Shown here piece after piece: positions 24,213 through 36,618 of a DNA stretch of 64,000 bases. The notes under the pieces are model-generated. The model searched no databases. It worked only from the letters and a program-made list of their open reading frames with translations, and was not told where the DNA came from. Within the stretch, counting starts at the first letter, position 1; every line of letters starts with the position of its first letter. The stretch is from Owenia fusiformis (lineage: Eukaryota > Annelida > Polychaeta > Sabellida > Oweniidae), in contig CAIIXF020000001.1 in NCBI GenBank assembly GCA_903813345.2, forward strand, positions 42,005,366 to 42,069,365, written 5' to 3'. A program made the translations under genes and the position numbers.

Positions 24213-25197
24213 TCCTCCATAGAGGACAAAAATCTAGACATCATTTTTAACAAATTAAAAAGAACAAATTAAAAATACTAAAATTCATCTATACTAGATC
24301 TCTTAATACCCCCATAGTTAAGTTAAAACATATGCGATATTATCATGTCACTGTGTTCAGTGCAATTGAAAATTTAGAAAATAATTGGTACGTTTTAGAG
24401 TATGATACTCTAGAGCTGTTTTCAATAGATTTTGCTCCTAGCGTTATTGTAGTTCAAACAAAAGTAAAGGTTACTTGCAAATGGTGTACCTATTGCACAG
24501 GGTAAGTTGAGGTTCTTTGGTATAACGAAGCATATGACTCAAAAAATTGTGACGTTTTCTTAGTGTTTTTATGAAAAATAACATGACACAACATAGCGGA
24601 CAAATCTTTCGATCACAACCCGTGCTACATGTATAATGTATATGTATATGTATAATTAAAATAAATGTTATATGCAAGTAAACAGCATTTTTATACGTAA
24701 CAAAATTTAGAACAAGAGGAGCATTAGCAGTTAGCTAATTTAAATGATTGAGATGATTGGTGATCAGTGCGTTTAAAGGAATTAGTCTTTTTAAAAGTAA
24801 CATTTTGTACCTTCATCTTTTTGCGTTCATAATAATAAAATATGAATTTAACTTGCCATGAGGACAAATAAAACAAATAAAAAGAAGTAACTAAAACAGT
24901 ACACATCAAACTGATGTTAAAGTCTCCATCTATGAGTATGTACGTCTAATCCTAATTTTCCATTCCAGAATATTTTACTGATAATATTGATCTGTAAGGC
25001 TTGTTGAATTAGACAACAAGTGCTATTAATTTTAAAGTAAACATCAAATCCGTATGCACAAGATTTTTTACTTGTCAAAAGTGCTGCCGAAATAATCAAT
25101 CGAGAAAAAATGTTTGAACTAAAGTAAGTACTGAAATGTGGCTATTTAGTATTAAAATTACAGACACGGACGTTTTAATGTCAGTATGCCCACATCA

Positions 25198-28100
25198 TCA
25201 GTCTTTCTTGGGATTCATTGCGTTCCATTTTCTCTCTTCCAGTGCAAATTTCCTCTCCTCAAGTTCAATTTTTCTGGTGAGGTATTCCTCTAAGAAGTTA
25301 CCTACAACACATAAAACAGAAACGTATGCATGTTATCCTATGTGATTAGATTTGGATAAAAAATCATTGAAACACTTCTTTTGAATTGTAAAGGATGAAT
25401 AGTGTTTCATGATTGTGAAAGAAATTATGGTCCCCCAGGGATTATGGTCCCCTTTCCTAACGGCCCTTACTGGCCCTGATTGTGTACAAGATAATAAGGG
25501 AAAGAGTTGTAATTAGGTCACCATATAAATCAATGGAGAGTAGGACCATAATTTGATAGGACCTCCTACCCTTTTACACCGGCATGTGTTGTTCGTATAT
25601 CATATTAATTTAATTAAATGCAGAACAATAAATACCCAGATTGTATAGATTTTTAAATAATTCTGTCATTCTGTTTGGGTCTTACCTCTTTTGCAGAGTC
25701 GTTTCTTAGAAGGGCTTGATTGAGGCGATTTCGTTTGTTTACCAAGGGTGTTCATCGACTTCTCTAGAATTTCAGTCACTTTCTTTTGATCTTTTTCTTG
25801 ATCTTCTTCCTTCTTCTTTTTTGTTTTTGTTCTTTCCATTTCCACATCTTCTTTTAGGGAAATCACTTCAGTCAACATTTGTGACATCTCGTCATATTCC
25901 TCTTCAGTACCAGATCTAAAAGCGTTAAGTTTAAGACGAGATAAATTTTCAGGCGCATTTATGAAAATACATGCTTGACCCTAATGTCTGCAAATGGAGA
26001 ACGGTGGTCAAATTGACTCCTCTGTTTTAATGAGTTCTTTTATGCACGTTATTTTGTGAATCCCTCATTTTTAGCTTGAGCCGCACATAAATGACACATT
26101 TTAGCGTAGAAATCAGTTTGATTGAGGAAGATCATATTTATGATAATCGGAATTTGATGCCAATGAACAGAAAGTCGATATAGTTGCCTTGTCCTAATAC
26201 TGTGGAAAAAGCAAAGTGATCATTATTTATGGCGTGTCTGATAGACAGTCATTCAGCATATTGAATTTCCTTTCCCACATGCTTATTTCATGAAAATCAA
26301 ACCCCCGATCAAGCCACTATTTACTATTTAAAGCATGAACTCGCGAGTCGCGTTTTTCCCGAATTTGAGAGATAACAGTTTTTCAAAAAACTGCTTGATG
26401 AATAGCTATTATTTTTGCACGTTCCTGAACATTTGTGCAACGATTTATCTGATCATAATTTCAGATCTTTTTTCCCTCTCCCAATTTTTCAACTTCACCA
26501 ATTCGATTTATATGCCGTTACTTGGTGGTTGGTTGGCTAAGTCATGGACCAAAAATATTCGGAATCTACCAAGTTAAGTATTAGTCTACTGCCGAACTGA
26601 AACACCGAGTGGCATTTGTAATACTATATTTGCAAATATGAATGGAAAAATTGCTGACAATACAATTGCGTTCAATTGAATTTCAATTGAAAGTGCATAG
26701 CTGAGTTATACAAAAGCTTGACAGACGTTGATTTTTTGATTTATTTTAACAATAATGGACTATTCTTTTAAGAATTATAGCATTTTGGCACCAAACAATT
26801 TTCCTTTCATAGAAAAAGCATCAAAACAGAATGTCAAAAATACCCTTAAGTCAAGTTGTTCTCGATTTTGTTGACCTACTTTTTGGAGAGGTAATTGAAT
26901 AAGGTTTACAATTCCAACACGATTGAAATTAGACAAGTAGTTTTCAATCATCAGGGTGAGGTTTATCCAGGTTCTAAGCAATTTCGATATTTTTGATATA
27001 TTCGATATTTAAGAAATATCTTCGAATGTACCCCTTAGGGCTAGGCACAAAAGCTTTCAAACCCCTCACTCCCTTCGGTCGTTCAGGGTATAGAAAACGT
27101 TTGTGCCTAGCCCTGCGGGGTATATTCGTCGATATAACAACACCTGCTCTGAGGTCTATATTACTTCGACCATGAAAATTCACCAACATTTTTCAAATAT
27201 TCGTTGAAATTTCCGCCATTACTACGGCCCGCCGTTATGAGGTCACACATTACTCGTATTAACAGGGGTACTGTTGGCGAATATACCCCGGGTGAAATGT
27301 TGACGTCATAAAAGGTGTGAATACAGTCATGTTCGAATTCAAGATACTGACCGGTTAATTCGAAGAACTTTTGATGTGTGTTCAGAGTACCTGTTGAGTA
27401 AATGAATGTTTGAGTTTTGGGTTGGGCCGCCACAAATTTTGATGATTTCATTATGTCACTTTGTTAATTCTGGGCACTGTTTAAATTAACAAATGCAACT
27501 TCCAAACTTTTCAAATGTTTTATAGAGATGTGAGGAGTGGCCCGCTCCCCCTAGAAAATGTTACACTTTTGAGATGCTATTTGGTGATTTCTGGGTACGT
27601 TCAAAGTGTATGAGTCAATAAAATTGAATTGAGTCAAAGAGGTTCAGAAGGTGAGCTAGGGTGGGGTGCCAGAGGGGATCGGAAGCAATAGGTTGTCCCC
27701 CAGAAACATTGACCATATGAAGGTGCTATTTGATGATATCTGGGCACTTTAAAAGTGTCTGAGACAATAAATGGAATTCAGAATTGTTCTAATTGTTTTG
27801 GTGGGATGTGTGGGGTGGCCCACTACGTTAGAACATTTTACGATTTTAATATGCTATTTGGTGCTTTCTGGGCACACTTTATTGTTTGTCCCCAATAAAT
27901 ATTGACCATATCAAGGTGCTATTGATGTTAATTCTGGGCATTGAACAAATGCAACTTCCAAGCTTTTAAATTGTTTTATGGGGACGTGATTAGTGGCCCG
28001 CTCCCCCTAGAAAATTGTACACTTTTGAGATGCTATTTGGTGCTTTCTGAGCACTGTCAAAGTGTATGAGTCAATAAAATGATCTTTTATTGCGGGATGC

Positions 28101-29562
28101 CAGAGAGTGAGGTGGGGTGCCAGATGGGAGCTAGGGGTTGTCTCCAAGAAACATTGACCATATCAAGGTGCTATTAAATGGTGTCTGTGAACTTTAAACG
28201 TATCTGAGAAAAAAACATAAAATAAATTCAAAATTTTCAATTGTTTTGTATATTGGTCCCCCTAGAAAAAGTTACAATTTTAAAATGCTATCTTGTGCTT
28301 TCTTGGAACTTTCAAAGTGTATGATTCAATAAGACACATTGACTTTTTATGGGGGGGGGGTGTAAATTAGGGAACCAGGGGGGGGGAGTAGACTATATCC
28401 TATTTAGTCTGAATAATATTCAGACTATACATATAAAAACTATTTGTTTACATAGGAAGTGATATTCAAAATGGCTATTCAAAATGGCGGGAGTGAATTA
28501 ATTTGCATATTTGTTACTTCAACTAGCTTTATTTCCACCTAATATGCTGTGTTATTATTGCATTTAATTAATTGTACCTTACTACTTAATTGAAGTGATA
28601 AAATGTTGTTTTTTTAACTAATGCTTCCTCAAATTGATAATTTTTGGCAGAAAATTTCACTGCAATTTCCACAGGACAGTAGTACATCATAACAGACTGA
28701 CTTCTATAGTCAGTCTGTTAGATACATACTAAGAGGTGGAGGTGAGGTGGGGGTGCTAGAGAGGAAGCAAGTGTTAAATGCTGACTATAGTAAGGAGCTA
28801 TTTGATGATGTCTGGGCACTTTAAAAGTGTCTTAGACAATGTATCAAATAACTTCAATTGTTTTGTGGGGGTGTGAGGGTGGCCCACTCCCTCTAGAAAA
28901 TTTTGCAATTTCTTTATCGGGGGGGGGGGGGGTGCTAGTCTATATCCAATAGACTGAATGAGAATTTTCATTCCAAATTTCAAAAAAAATTAAGACTGAA
29001 TAAGATGTTGTCTAGGGGGTATGCAGTCGCATCCATAGAACCCCCCCCCCCCCCATCTGACGGCCCTGCCAAAGACAGCTTAGGTGTAACATGCTAATTG
29101 TGCATGGGTTTTTGATATACACAGATGATGGCATTAATTATCGTTAGGTATTCAGTGATTGCCTTGTCTGATAAGAAGACGTGTATGGCCAATCATACAA
29201 TTGCTAACTTGATATTGATATAATTGATATAATTACATGTACTTATATTAATACCTAAATGACCTACAAGAATATTGAAACTTTAAAGATTAAATCCGGG
29301 AGATAAGATCATAAAACGTTTCGTCTTACTTGGATTTCCGCAATCTGTCCTCCCTCTTGAACGATTTGATGAGGAGTTCCATCCTCTCACGAATAGTTCG
29401 TAAACTATCAACGTGGAGACTTTTACACACGTCGAGGCGAACAGCCTCCCAATTGGGAGGATTCTCCCATGGATTTCTTGCCAGGGAAGAACGCACTAAG
29501 ACTAAGTCGTCTTTGAGTCTAAAGTAAACACGTTTTTTGGCGCTTTCTTGATCTTGAGACAT
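25198..29562 (-). CDS. Harbinger Myb/SANT-like partner protein (3 exons)
   Basis: Exons are 29562-29330, 25915-25686 and 25301-25198. Their lengths (233, 230 and 104 nt) sum to exactly 189 codons and both introns are GT/AG, so the model gives an uninterrupted 188-residue protein. Residues about 13-75 form a Myb/SANT-like domain: YFRLKDDLVLVR, NPWENPPNWEAV and RERMELLIKSFKREDR. The first junction rebuilds RKSKSGTEEEYDEM, a run I recognise as conserved after this domain. A Lys/Glu-rich linker follows, then a short C-terminal coiled coil, IELEERKFALEERKW. In this family the protein binds the element's terminal motifs and carries the transposase into the nucleus. Start choice: the Met at 29562 comes just before the domain, and the longer open frame to 29643 is upstream leader. 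The 3.4-kb first intron is swollen by other repeats. Confidence 0.85.
25408..25583. mobile_element. MITE, second copy of the 22019 family
   Basis: It matches 22019-22193 in the same orientation over its whole length at roughly 90 percent (ATTATGGTCCC, GGCCCTGATTGTGTA, ATAATTTGATAGG). The left TIR has decayed (GATTGTGAAAG), the right is intact (CTTTTACACCGG), and no duplication remains. It lies in intron 2 of the partner gene. Confidence 0.85.
27021..27134. repeat. GC-apex hairpin in intron 1 of the partner gene
   Basis: ACCCCTTAGGGCTAGGCACA on the left pairs with the inverse of TTTGTGCCTAGCCCTGCGGG on the right. Outer ATATTCGATAT and GTCGATATA text extends the pairing. The loop (CCCCTCACTCCCTTCGGTCG) is itself GC-rich. 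Mirror-image open frames on both strands (26974-27189 and 26993-27175) are artefacts of this dyad. Confidence 0.75.
27480..28915. repeat. Alternating A/B tandem array, ~130-150-bp units
   Basis: Type A units carry GTGGCCCGCTCCCCCTAGAA and then GATGCTATTTGGTG. Type B units carry GAGGTGGGGTGCCAGA, then AACATTGACCATATCAAGG and GTGCTATT. Both end in TCTGGGCACTTT.AAAGTGT..GA..CAATAA, so A and B are diverged forms of one unit. A units start near 27505, 27787, 27965, 28228 and 28850. B units start near 27650, 27880 (partial), 28100 and 28735. An unrelated piece with G-runs interrupts at about 28340-28730. The array lies inside intron 1 of the partner gene. Confidence 0.75.
28916..29325. other. Intron sequence with G/C homopolymer runs
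   Basis: It has a run of about 12 G at 28920 and about 14 C at 29041. No coding or repeat structure is recognised beyond these runs. Confidence 0.5.
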
Positions 29563-30240
29563 GATGTTCAGCAGTCCACGCGCTATGGATGAATATTGAA
29601 GGCTCATTGTGCTGTTTATAAGTACGATTTGCAGGCCACTCACTCAAAATCAAATTAGTTGACTAATTAGCCTGGTTCCTTTCATCAAAATTAGCACGAT
29701 ATACACTAAACATTATGTAGGTCACTTAAATTTAACATTTAGGGGAAATTGATAAACATTTGAAGGACAAAAATAGATGCGGAAACAACTACGCACAAAA
29801 GTGTCAACTTTACGTACTTTCGGTATTGCAGTCGATAACACAAACGTATTGAGTCCACATTTGCTCCATCGATGCGTTACGGATTTTGATACGGGCAGCT
29901 GAAACGTTGTGCGAAGCAACTACACTGTGATTATTGTAATACCATTCCACACAGTGTAAAATGAATTGAACATACCATTTGGAAAACTCGATTTATGTCA
30001 AACAATAAACAAATCCATTCACCAAATCTAAGTCATATATTGAACAACACAATGTGTTTGTTCATACAGTGATACTTTTGGAACTAAAATCAATGTAATT
30101 GTATGATAAAATGGGATGCGTAAATGACCAACGTACAAAAGCCTCATTTTTCGTGTTTTCCGTATTGCTGCACGTATAAATTGGACGGACTGCGCATAAA
30201 TCTGGTAAATACGTTACGGATACGGATACGTTGCGCTAAA
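29563..30240. other. 5' flank of the partner gene and subterminal Harbinger DNA
   Basis: Short variants of the TIR motif recur (ACGTTGTGCGA near 29911, CGTTACGGATAC near 30212), as expected for subterminal transposase- or partner-binding sites. No gene is seen besides the leader of the partner gene. Confidence 0.45.
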
Positions 30241-30294
30241 AAACGTTGTGCGAAACCTCTCTATTATGTCCATTGTCGCGCGGTATTTGCGATA

Positions 30295-31177
30295 CATAAG
30301 GGTTATGTACTGGGAGTTTTTGGATATGGGGTTTATCCAGAGGGAGATATGCATATCTACCCGAGTGACCGTAGGGACCGTAGGGACCGAAGGTAGATGT
30401 GCATATCTCACGAGGGATGAACCGAATATCCAGACCGACCATACATAACTGCTTTATCCTATACCAAGTAGAGTTTTCAGGGGCATATGGCAATTTCAAT
30501 AGTACAAGGTGTAAAAATAAACAAATCTTTCATATGCAAAGTCATTTTATCGCACTGAAGCGGGAGATATGGAGGTTCTGGATATGGAAACCTTAAAATC
30601 AGGATATGGGATATATCTTACCAACTTATCTCCCTAAAACAATTCTTGGCATCGGATAAAGGTGAGTATTTCATACTTGAGTGGGTTTGGGGTAGATATC
30701 ACCCGGGAATATATATCATATCTGAGGAGCGGGCAGGATATATTGTATATGTCCCGCTCTAGGGCAAATGCGGGCAGATATAATATATCCATCCCGCTCC
30801 CGGGAATTTTTTCAAAAGTTTAAAAAAGTTTAAAAATTTTAAAAATTTAAATTTCAGAAGTTTAAAATTTTTCAAAAAGTTTAAATGTTACAATTCTATT
30901 GTATTGAACTGAAGGAATATTAAGAAAATGTTAAATATAAATTGTGCTTTTACAGTATAGGCCTATCTTGTCATTTGAAAAAGGTGGTAAAGGTTATATC
31001 TACCCCAAACCCACTCAAGTATGAGATACACCAGTTATGTACGGTCGGTTTTGGATACAGTGTTTATCCCGCGGGAAATATGTGTATCTCCCTCGGTCCC
31101 TGCGGTCCCTCGTGAGATACACATATTTCCCTTGGGATAAACCCGGTATCCAAAACCTCCCAGTACATAACCCTTAT
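30295..31177. repeat. Nested palindrome family, copy 2 (most complete)
   Basis: Left terminal hairpin 30295-30450 (GGGTTATGTACTGGGAG to CCGACCATACATAACTG) and right terminal hairpin 31032-31177 (CAGTTATGTACGGTCGG to CCTCCCAGTACATAACCC) are each self-complementary, with arms of about 60 bp. They are also reverse complements of each other. Inside, a second inverted repeat pairs 30673-30699 (TGAGTGGGTTTGGGGTAGAT) with 30995-31023. Inside that are CGGGCAGATATAATATA/TGTCCCG dyads and an AT-rich loop (about 30785-30950). Apex sequences are CGGTCCCTRCGGTCCC or the complement. There is no coding capacity. It starts 32 bp beyond the Harbinger right end. Confidence 0.85.
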
Positions 31178-31367
31178 ATATGTGATACATTGGTTTTATT
31201 TATTGCACTGCCTTGTTGAATGATTCAGTAATCATTATAATATCTCATAAACTGTTGTGTACTTCCGTAACGCATTCTTATTAGAATGTCATATTCACCA
31301 GCGGTATATGAAATATTCAACTGCAGAATATGTTTATCTCGTGTTTACCGCACATAACAACAGTGAT

Positions 31368-32000
31368 AGTTGGTGTCTGTGACGAAGTTAAGGGGTCAGT
31401 TAACGTTATCGGGTTTGTCTTTACCCAAGTCATGTAAGCCTAACTTTATATGGAAGTCAAAGATGGCTTCAAAACAGCCGTTAAAATAAAATGGTAACTT
31501 TATCTAAGAAGATAGAGCATTTAGGATAGCGAGTTTGGTGTCAGGGATTCTACTTTTACCCACGGTCAAACTGCCCTAATACGTAACTTACGTAGTAGTT
31601 ATATATAAAAAATGTAGGTAATTAGGGCTAAACAGTGATTTAAGTGTCTGTCTTCAGTTTTCTTAACTTAAATCATTAATGCCTTCCTTTAAATGAGAAT
31701 TCAAGATGGCCACCAATATGAGATAAGGACAATTTAGCAGCTTTAGTGTGCTTAATTATAAAAAGAAAGAAAACCTTTCGCCATCTGGAATGGATATGTG
31801 ACCAATTCTAAGCATATTGAACAGTGATCCACGATCCGTCAAGATGGCTGCCAAAATATAGTAGCCTACATAATGGGTAGTAATATCTAAAGCAATATCA
31901 AGACTGTGGTTTTGGTGTCTATGACTAAGAGTGAGAGGTAAAACCTGTAGCCGTTGGTTATGTTAAGTTACCCAAGCATTTGGTAAAACTCTTAGAAATC
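31368..32000. repeat. Degenerate repeat cluster (TTTGGTGTCT / AAGATGGC motifs)
   Basis: TTGGTGTC recurs near 31368, 31528 and 31912, and AAGATGGC near 31461, 31703 and 31843. The surrounding text is loosely similar, with spacings of 160-385 bp. It looks like an old, eroded tandem or dispersed repeat and boundaries are unsure. Confidence 0.4.
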
Positions 32001-32231
32001 AAAGGAGTGCACCTACACAAAGACGAAAACCTTACACATTTTCTGCATTTTAGTGTAAGTACTCTATATTTCTTTAGAATTTTTTTTTTGATATATTCGT
32101 TTATTCTTGGCCCTTCTTCGATATTTCTTGAACACTCTGAAGCGGGTGGGCGCTTATCAAGGTAAGACTTTTCATTTTTTTCATTCCATTGGACATTTCA
32201 TATTTCATATTGTGTTCTACAATAAAGCATC

Positions 32232-32308
32232 AGATTTTCACGTGCATTTAATTTTCGCGATGTTGTGTCACCCTCGAAAACGGGAAATTAAGTGCACGTG
32301 GATTTTAA
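32232..32308. repeat. Short dyad, TCACGTGCATTTAATTTTCG
   Basis: TCACGTGCATTTAATTTTCG is followed about 20 bp later by the inverse, CGGGAAATTAAGTGCACGTGG. The arms are about 22 bp with a few mismatches. Possibly a tiny MITE or its remnant. Confidence 0.55.
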
Positions 32309-32340
32309 GTGTTTTACAGTAAGTTGGATCAGGCTATACA

Positions 32341-35300
32341 GAAATTACATTGTTTGTTGGCCAGGAACCCAAACAAGAGACGGAAATCATTTTAGCGCCC
32401 ACCAAAGAATATCTTTCCAATCAATTTTTAGATAAAGTTACTTATGTATCATTAAAAGATGCTCATGTCATTTAACATCAAACTCTACTTTAAGGTAACT
32501 CAATTTTCGAATTTTACTGAGATTAATGAGGATTACACCAAGGGTGTATTGACTTTAACACGGGGATATACACAACATTGACTTAACTTGGTGATATCAT
32601 CACGGTGATTGATACAAAATCCTCATTATCAGAGAACCCAAGTTAATCGAGTCTCAACAATTAGATTCATGTGGTATAGTATGGTAGAATCCAATTTCAA
32701 TAAATAAGATATTAAATTTAAACGAGGGTCCTATTCGTAGATCAGCTAGGGATCCCTTCTATATTTTAATTCCATACATAATCAATTGAAAAACAGAACA
32801 ATCCCTATCCAGGATACGATATCTGAATACATGAATATGACACTTGCTGAATTCATATTATGACACCCACTGGGGTTGCGATCTTGGTTAGCTCTCAGAT
32901 GATTAAGAGTATTCCCCATTCATGATTAATAGATGATTGATTTTGTTCATGGCGTCTTTCATTGTTATATCACAACATCCAAGAACTAACTACAAGTTAG
33001 CCTAACTATATCTTGATCCTTCAAATCAAAATCTTACTGAGATGATTGCGATAAATGTCAAATAAGAGAATTACAACACTCTTAACCTCAAACAATAGTT
33101 TAAATGTTCATCTTAACAATGAGTTCTTATTGAACAACGACATTTCAGAACTTACAATTCAAATAGGACGCTCAAAGCTAAGATTGCAGGTTGGCAGAGT
33201 TCAACAATCGATCACATTGGTGGATGAATAATTGTCTCAAGATGATCCAGGAGATCAGTATGTCATTTTAGATGAGACTTCAGAGAAAAACTTTTCTTTG
33301 TACAGTTTTATATATAATCCCATTATGCAATTAGAAATCGAGGTGAACGTGTTGGATTTTCATTGTTTCGCCGACCCAAATGACATGTTTGTCGAATTGG
33401 TCAAAGAGGATGTCTTTATTAGTGTTGAAGTAAAAGTAAAAATTGTGATGAAACGTCACTTTGATGATGATGGATTACACTGGTGTAAGTTCACACAGTA
33501 AAGTCCACTTTCAATTAAAAAAATTCCAGGATGTATCTTTCTCAATACAAAATACTACATTGATCTCTCAGATATCATTATAAAATATTAAGTTGATCTT
33601 GGCTCCAAAGAATAATCAGTTGGGAATGTTTAACGCTCGTGTGATTTCAAATGACAATAAATGAAAACGGAATGAATAGATGTTTTTGCAAGAATCTCTT
33701 GTTAGTAGATATTCTTAGTTTACTTTTAGAAGCATACGATACTTTGGAAAAGAAGGCGATGTGGTTAATATCAATGCTTGTACAGGATGGGCAATACACT
33801 ACTTTTTAGGAGGGCAGTGAATTCATCCATACCATAATAACCATATACGTTTTTAAGAAGTGAATTCAGTACAATGTTTTTTATGGATGGGGTGTTACTG
33901 ACACAAGTATGTGATTTTATACTTATATCAAAACATAATTTTTTGTAACTTTGTAACCCTATGATACTTATTATACTTATAAACATTTGTCTCAGTTAAA
34001 GTAGAATTAAAACCTATGTTGAAACTTGAAGGTTCATTCTCCCTGTTTTCTTTATGACTTTATGGTTTGTGTACTTATAGATATTTTTCCTTGCTGTGTT
34101 CCGAAACGATTTTTGGTCCTTTCCATTTGGTACGTGTGCATACAGTTCCACATTCATTTATAACTTGCTTTAAAAGTGTCATCCTTATGCAAATATAAAA
34201 TCAAAATTAAATAGAATTGAATCACTTAATTGCCTCTGTGATTGACCATCTTTATCTTTTGAGGTAGGATTATTTTGTAAATAATTTAGTACAGGTAAAT
34301 ACAATTTACCAACCCTCGGTTCCTACTGTCCTTCAGGTAACATCGACTAATGTATGTTTTGTGTGATGAATGAATAACTCCGAGATACTTGTAATGTAAT
34401 AATCGCCACACAGTTGTCTTAAATTGGACATTGATTAAAATATATCACCAAGAAAAATAATCCATTCTGAGGCAAAAGGGGAATTAACCCAAACTATCGA
34501 ATGATAAATCTGAAAAAGATGGGAATACGATGATTGCATGCACAAGCTGCAATTATCATTTCGTGGACTGAAGTATGATTAGACTAACATCGGTAAATAA
34601 TTCAATTGTATCATACACTCTTGTTGATGAGAGCTGAAGGCGAAAACATCTCCAATTTAATGGGCGTCAATGGAAAAACAAAAACAAATTAATTTTGACT
34701 TTAAAAGTTAATGGTTCATCGTAACCACATTAAACGAAGTTTTTGTATGAGAGACGCAAATAGAAAAAGTGAATCAGTTCATAAACAAAAACAAATGTGA
34801 GTTCCATAGCCATACTATTTTTAGGAAATGATTATAAAAATACATCGTTCCCAAGAATCGGTTATATAATTTCTGCGACAAACATAGAAAATACAGCCAC
34901 TTGAGTGGATTGAGTGGATTGTTCTTAAAATAGTTGTTGACATTTTCTTTCCATAAGTATTTACTTACATTTTGTAAGTTTCAAATATTTTCAATGAGAT
35001 TTATCTCCTAGTTTTTTCAGTATTTTTAATTTTTAAACTGTATAATTACACCGACTGAATTAATCATCATCTATCGATAGCTAGTCCTTAGGCCACTGCT
35101 ACAAACAGATAAACATGTTCTGCTAAAAACAATCACAGAGACTTTATCCTTTGATCCATCACTTGACAAAGATTGATAATATGGTAGATTGATATCTGTC
35201 TCCGTTGGTCCAATTGCAATTTTTGGAAATATAACTTAGTCTAAAACCACTTGAAGTTGAAATGAGGCAAAATCTGTAAAGGCATAAGTATTACGATTGA

Positions 35301-35768
35301 TGAACTAAACCATGTGAATTCGATTCAAATTGTACATATCAATCGATTCCTGCTCATCATTACGTAAATTGTAGGGGTTATTTGTCAGTCGTGTGACAGA
35401 CAATCAGTATGGTTTCACTATCAATCAGAATGATCATTCTGATACTCATAGCATCTTTCTGTTTCACCTGAAACATGCTCTGATATTACGAGGTATATTC
35501 TATGATCTGACCACATCAGATGAGAAGGGTTATAACTGTCAATAAGTGTGATAGTTATCATGTAATCATTTACCTTAATGTGAATCCAAATTACATAATA
35601 GGCATTGTATTCAACAGCAGATATTAGAACAGGCACAGGTACATAAGTTTTATGAGCCCAATAATGAAATATGAGCTGGGATGAAAGATCTCAAAAATCC
35701 TCAATTTTGGCTCTCCTGGATCGCCAAATCAGGCTCATTATATCATGATATATACAATGAAGAGGGTT
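32341..35768. other. Long unannotated AT-rich stretch
   Basis: No known domain, RNA gene or clear repeat. One 89-codon open frame (33232-33501 +) is acidic and ends at a donor-like GTAAGT, but it begins without an ATG and has no recognised similarity, so it is not called as a gene. Confidence 0.4.
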
Positions 35769-35900
35769 TTTCACATCAAGATAAAGAAATATCTAAGGAA
35801 TATGTTTACATCGATTAAAACATCACGACGACGCGCTATGTTCGAAAATTAACTGGTGAGAATTTGCGCAAACGAAGGTGGTACGCAAGAGACGTATTAT
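35769..35900 (-). repeat. Reverse copy of the palindrome-family flank
   Basis: It matches 11108-11243 in reverse over about 130 bp at roughly 85 percent (TCACATCAAGATAAAGAA, ATCGATTAAAACATCAC, TTTGCGCAAACGAAGGTGG). In the first copy this sequence abuts the nested palindrome. Here no hairpin follows, so it may be a solo end or a separate repeat used as an insertion site. Confidence 0.7.
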
Positions 35901-36379
35901 GTCAGTCATCGCTAAAGCTCTGGGGCTTTCCCTCCTCTTTATACAATGGAGACATTTGGTGCAGTGTACTACTGTGTAGCAATGTAGTTCATAACCTTAC
36001 TGAAACTAATTGGACAAAATGGTATGTCACAAGAGAAATATATGTTTCCATAAGGAATGGGGTTACTAAATCAACTTTATCAACGTTGGAATTAAGAGCA
36101 CGTTATCCATTATATCAACTCCTTTCTCTTCACTTATCCTAGAATCTAAGCTAGAACGAAACCTTCTTGGTAAAAATAAAAATTTCCTCCAAATGGAAGT
36201 TCATCCATTTACCAGATGGGGACCTGTGAATGGGCTCGGGATCGATCATTCTGAACAGTGCGCCAGTGCGTTCAAAATTGACGCGCGTTTTCATAATAAC
36301 CGACTATTTGTATGTAGTAATTAGTTATTCATGCAACATACTTTTGTAAGTACTAAGCCATGATATAATTGTTTCTACT
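35901..36379. other. Unannotated spacer
   Basis: No gene is seen. Only a short dyad around 36168-36220 (GGTAAAAATAAAAATTTCC with CCATTTACC) was noted. Confidence 0.35.
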
Positions 36380-36618
36380 GTTTTTCTGTTCATATATGGG
36401 CCTGTTGCAACACACTGTTCTGTTTGTATGTAGGCTAGTCATTTACAGATGTCACTGCAGGTATAATTTTTGTTTGTTTGTATTTAGGCGTGTTATTCAC
36501 ACAGCCCATCGCAAGTATAATGTTTATGTTCGAATGCAGGCGTGTTATTAACACTGCAGATATAACGTTTCTGTTCTTTGGATACATGCGTGTTATTTAC
36601 CCAACACATGCATATATA

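Larger units (their letters stand above)
21638..30263. mobile_element. 8.6-kb PIF/Harbinger element with both genes
   Basis: The left end GAGAGGTTTCGCACAACG and the inverted right end agree over 18 bp. Related GCTAAAACGTATCCG and GCGCAACGTATCCG blocks follow, so the inverted repeat extends about 60 bp with divergence. Between them lie an intact HARBI1-like transposase (+) and a spliceable Myb/SANT-like partner (-), the standard two-gene Harbinger content. The 3-bp target duplication is not clear: TAG lies beside the left end and TTA beside the right if the TIR begins TAGAGAGG. Extra length comes from later insertions: a MITE at 22019, another at 25408, a hairpin at 27021 and a tandem array at 27480-28915. 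Spacers 23555-24053 and 24213-25197 and the intron part 25916-27017 show nothing else. Confidence 0.8.

Noticed and set aside
33232-33501. Acidic 89-codon frame followed by GTAAGT, a possible host exon
   Set aside because: It opens at TTG directly after a stop codon, no matching acceptor or neighbouring exon was found, and no family is recognised.
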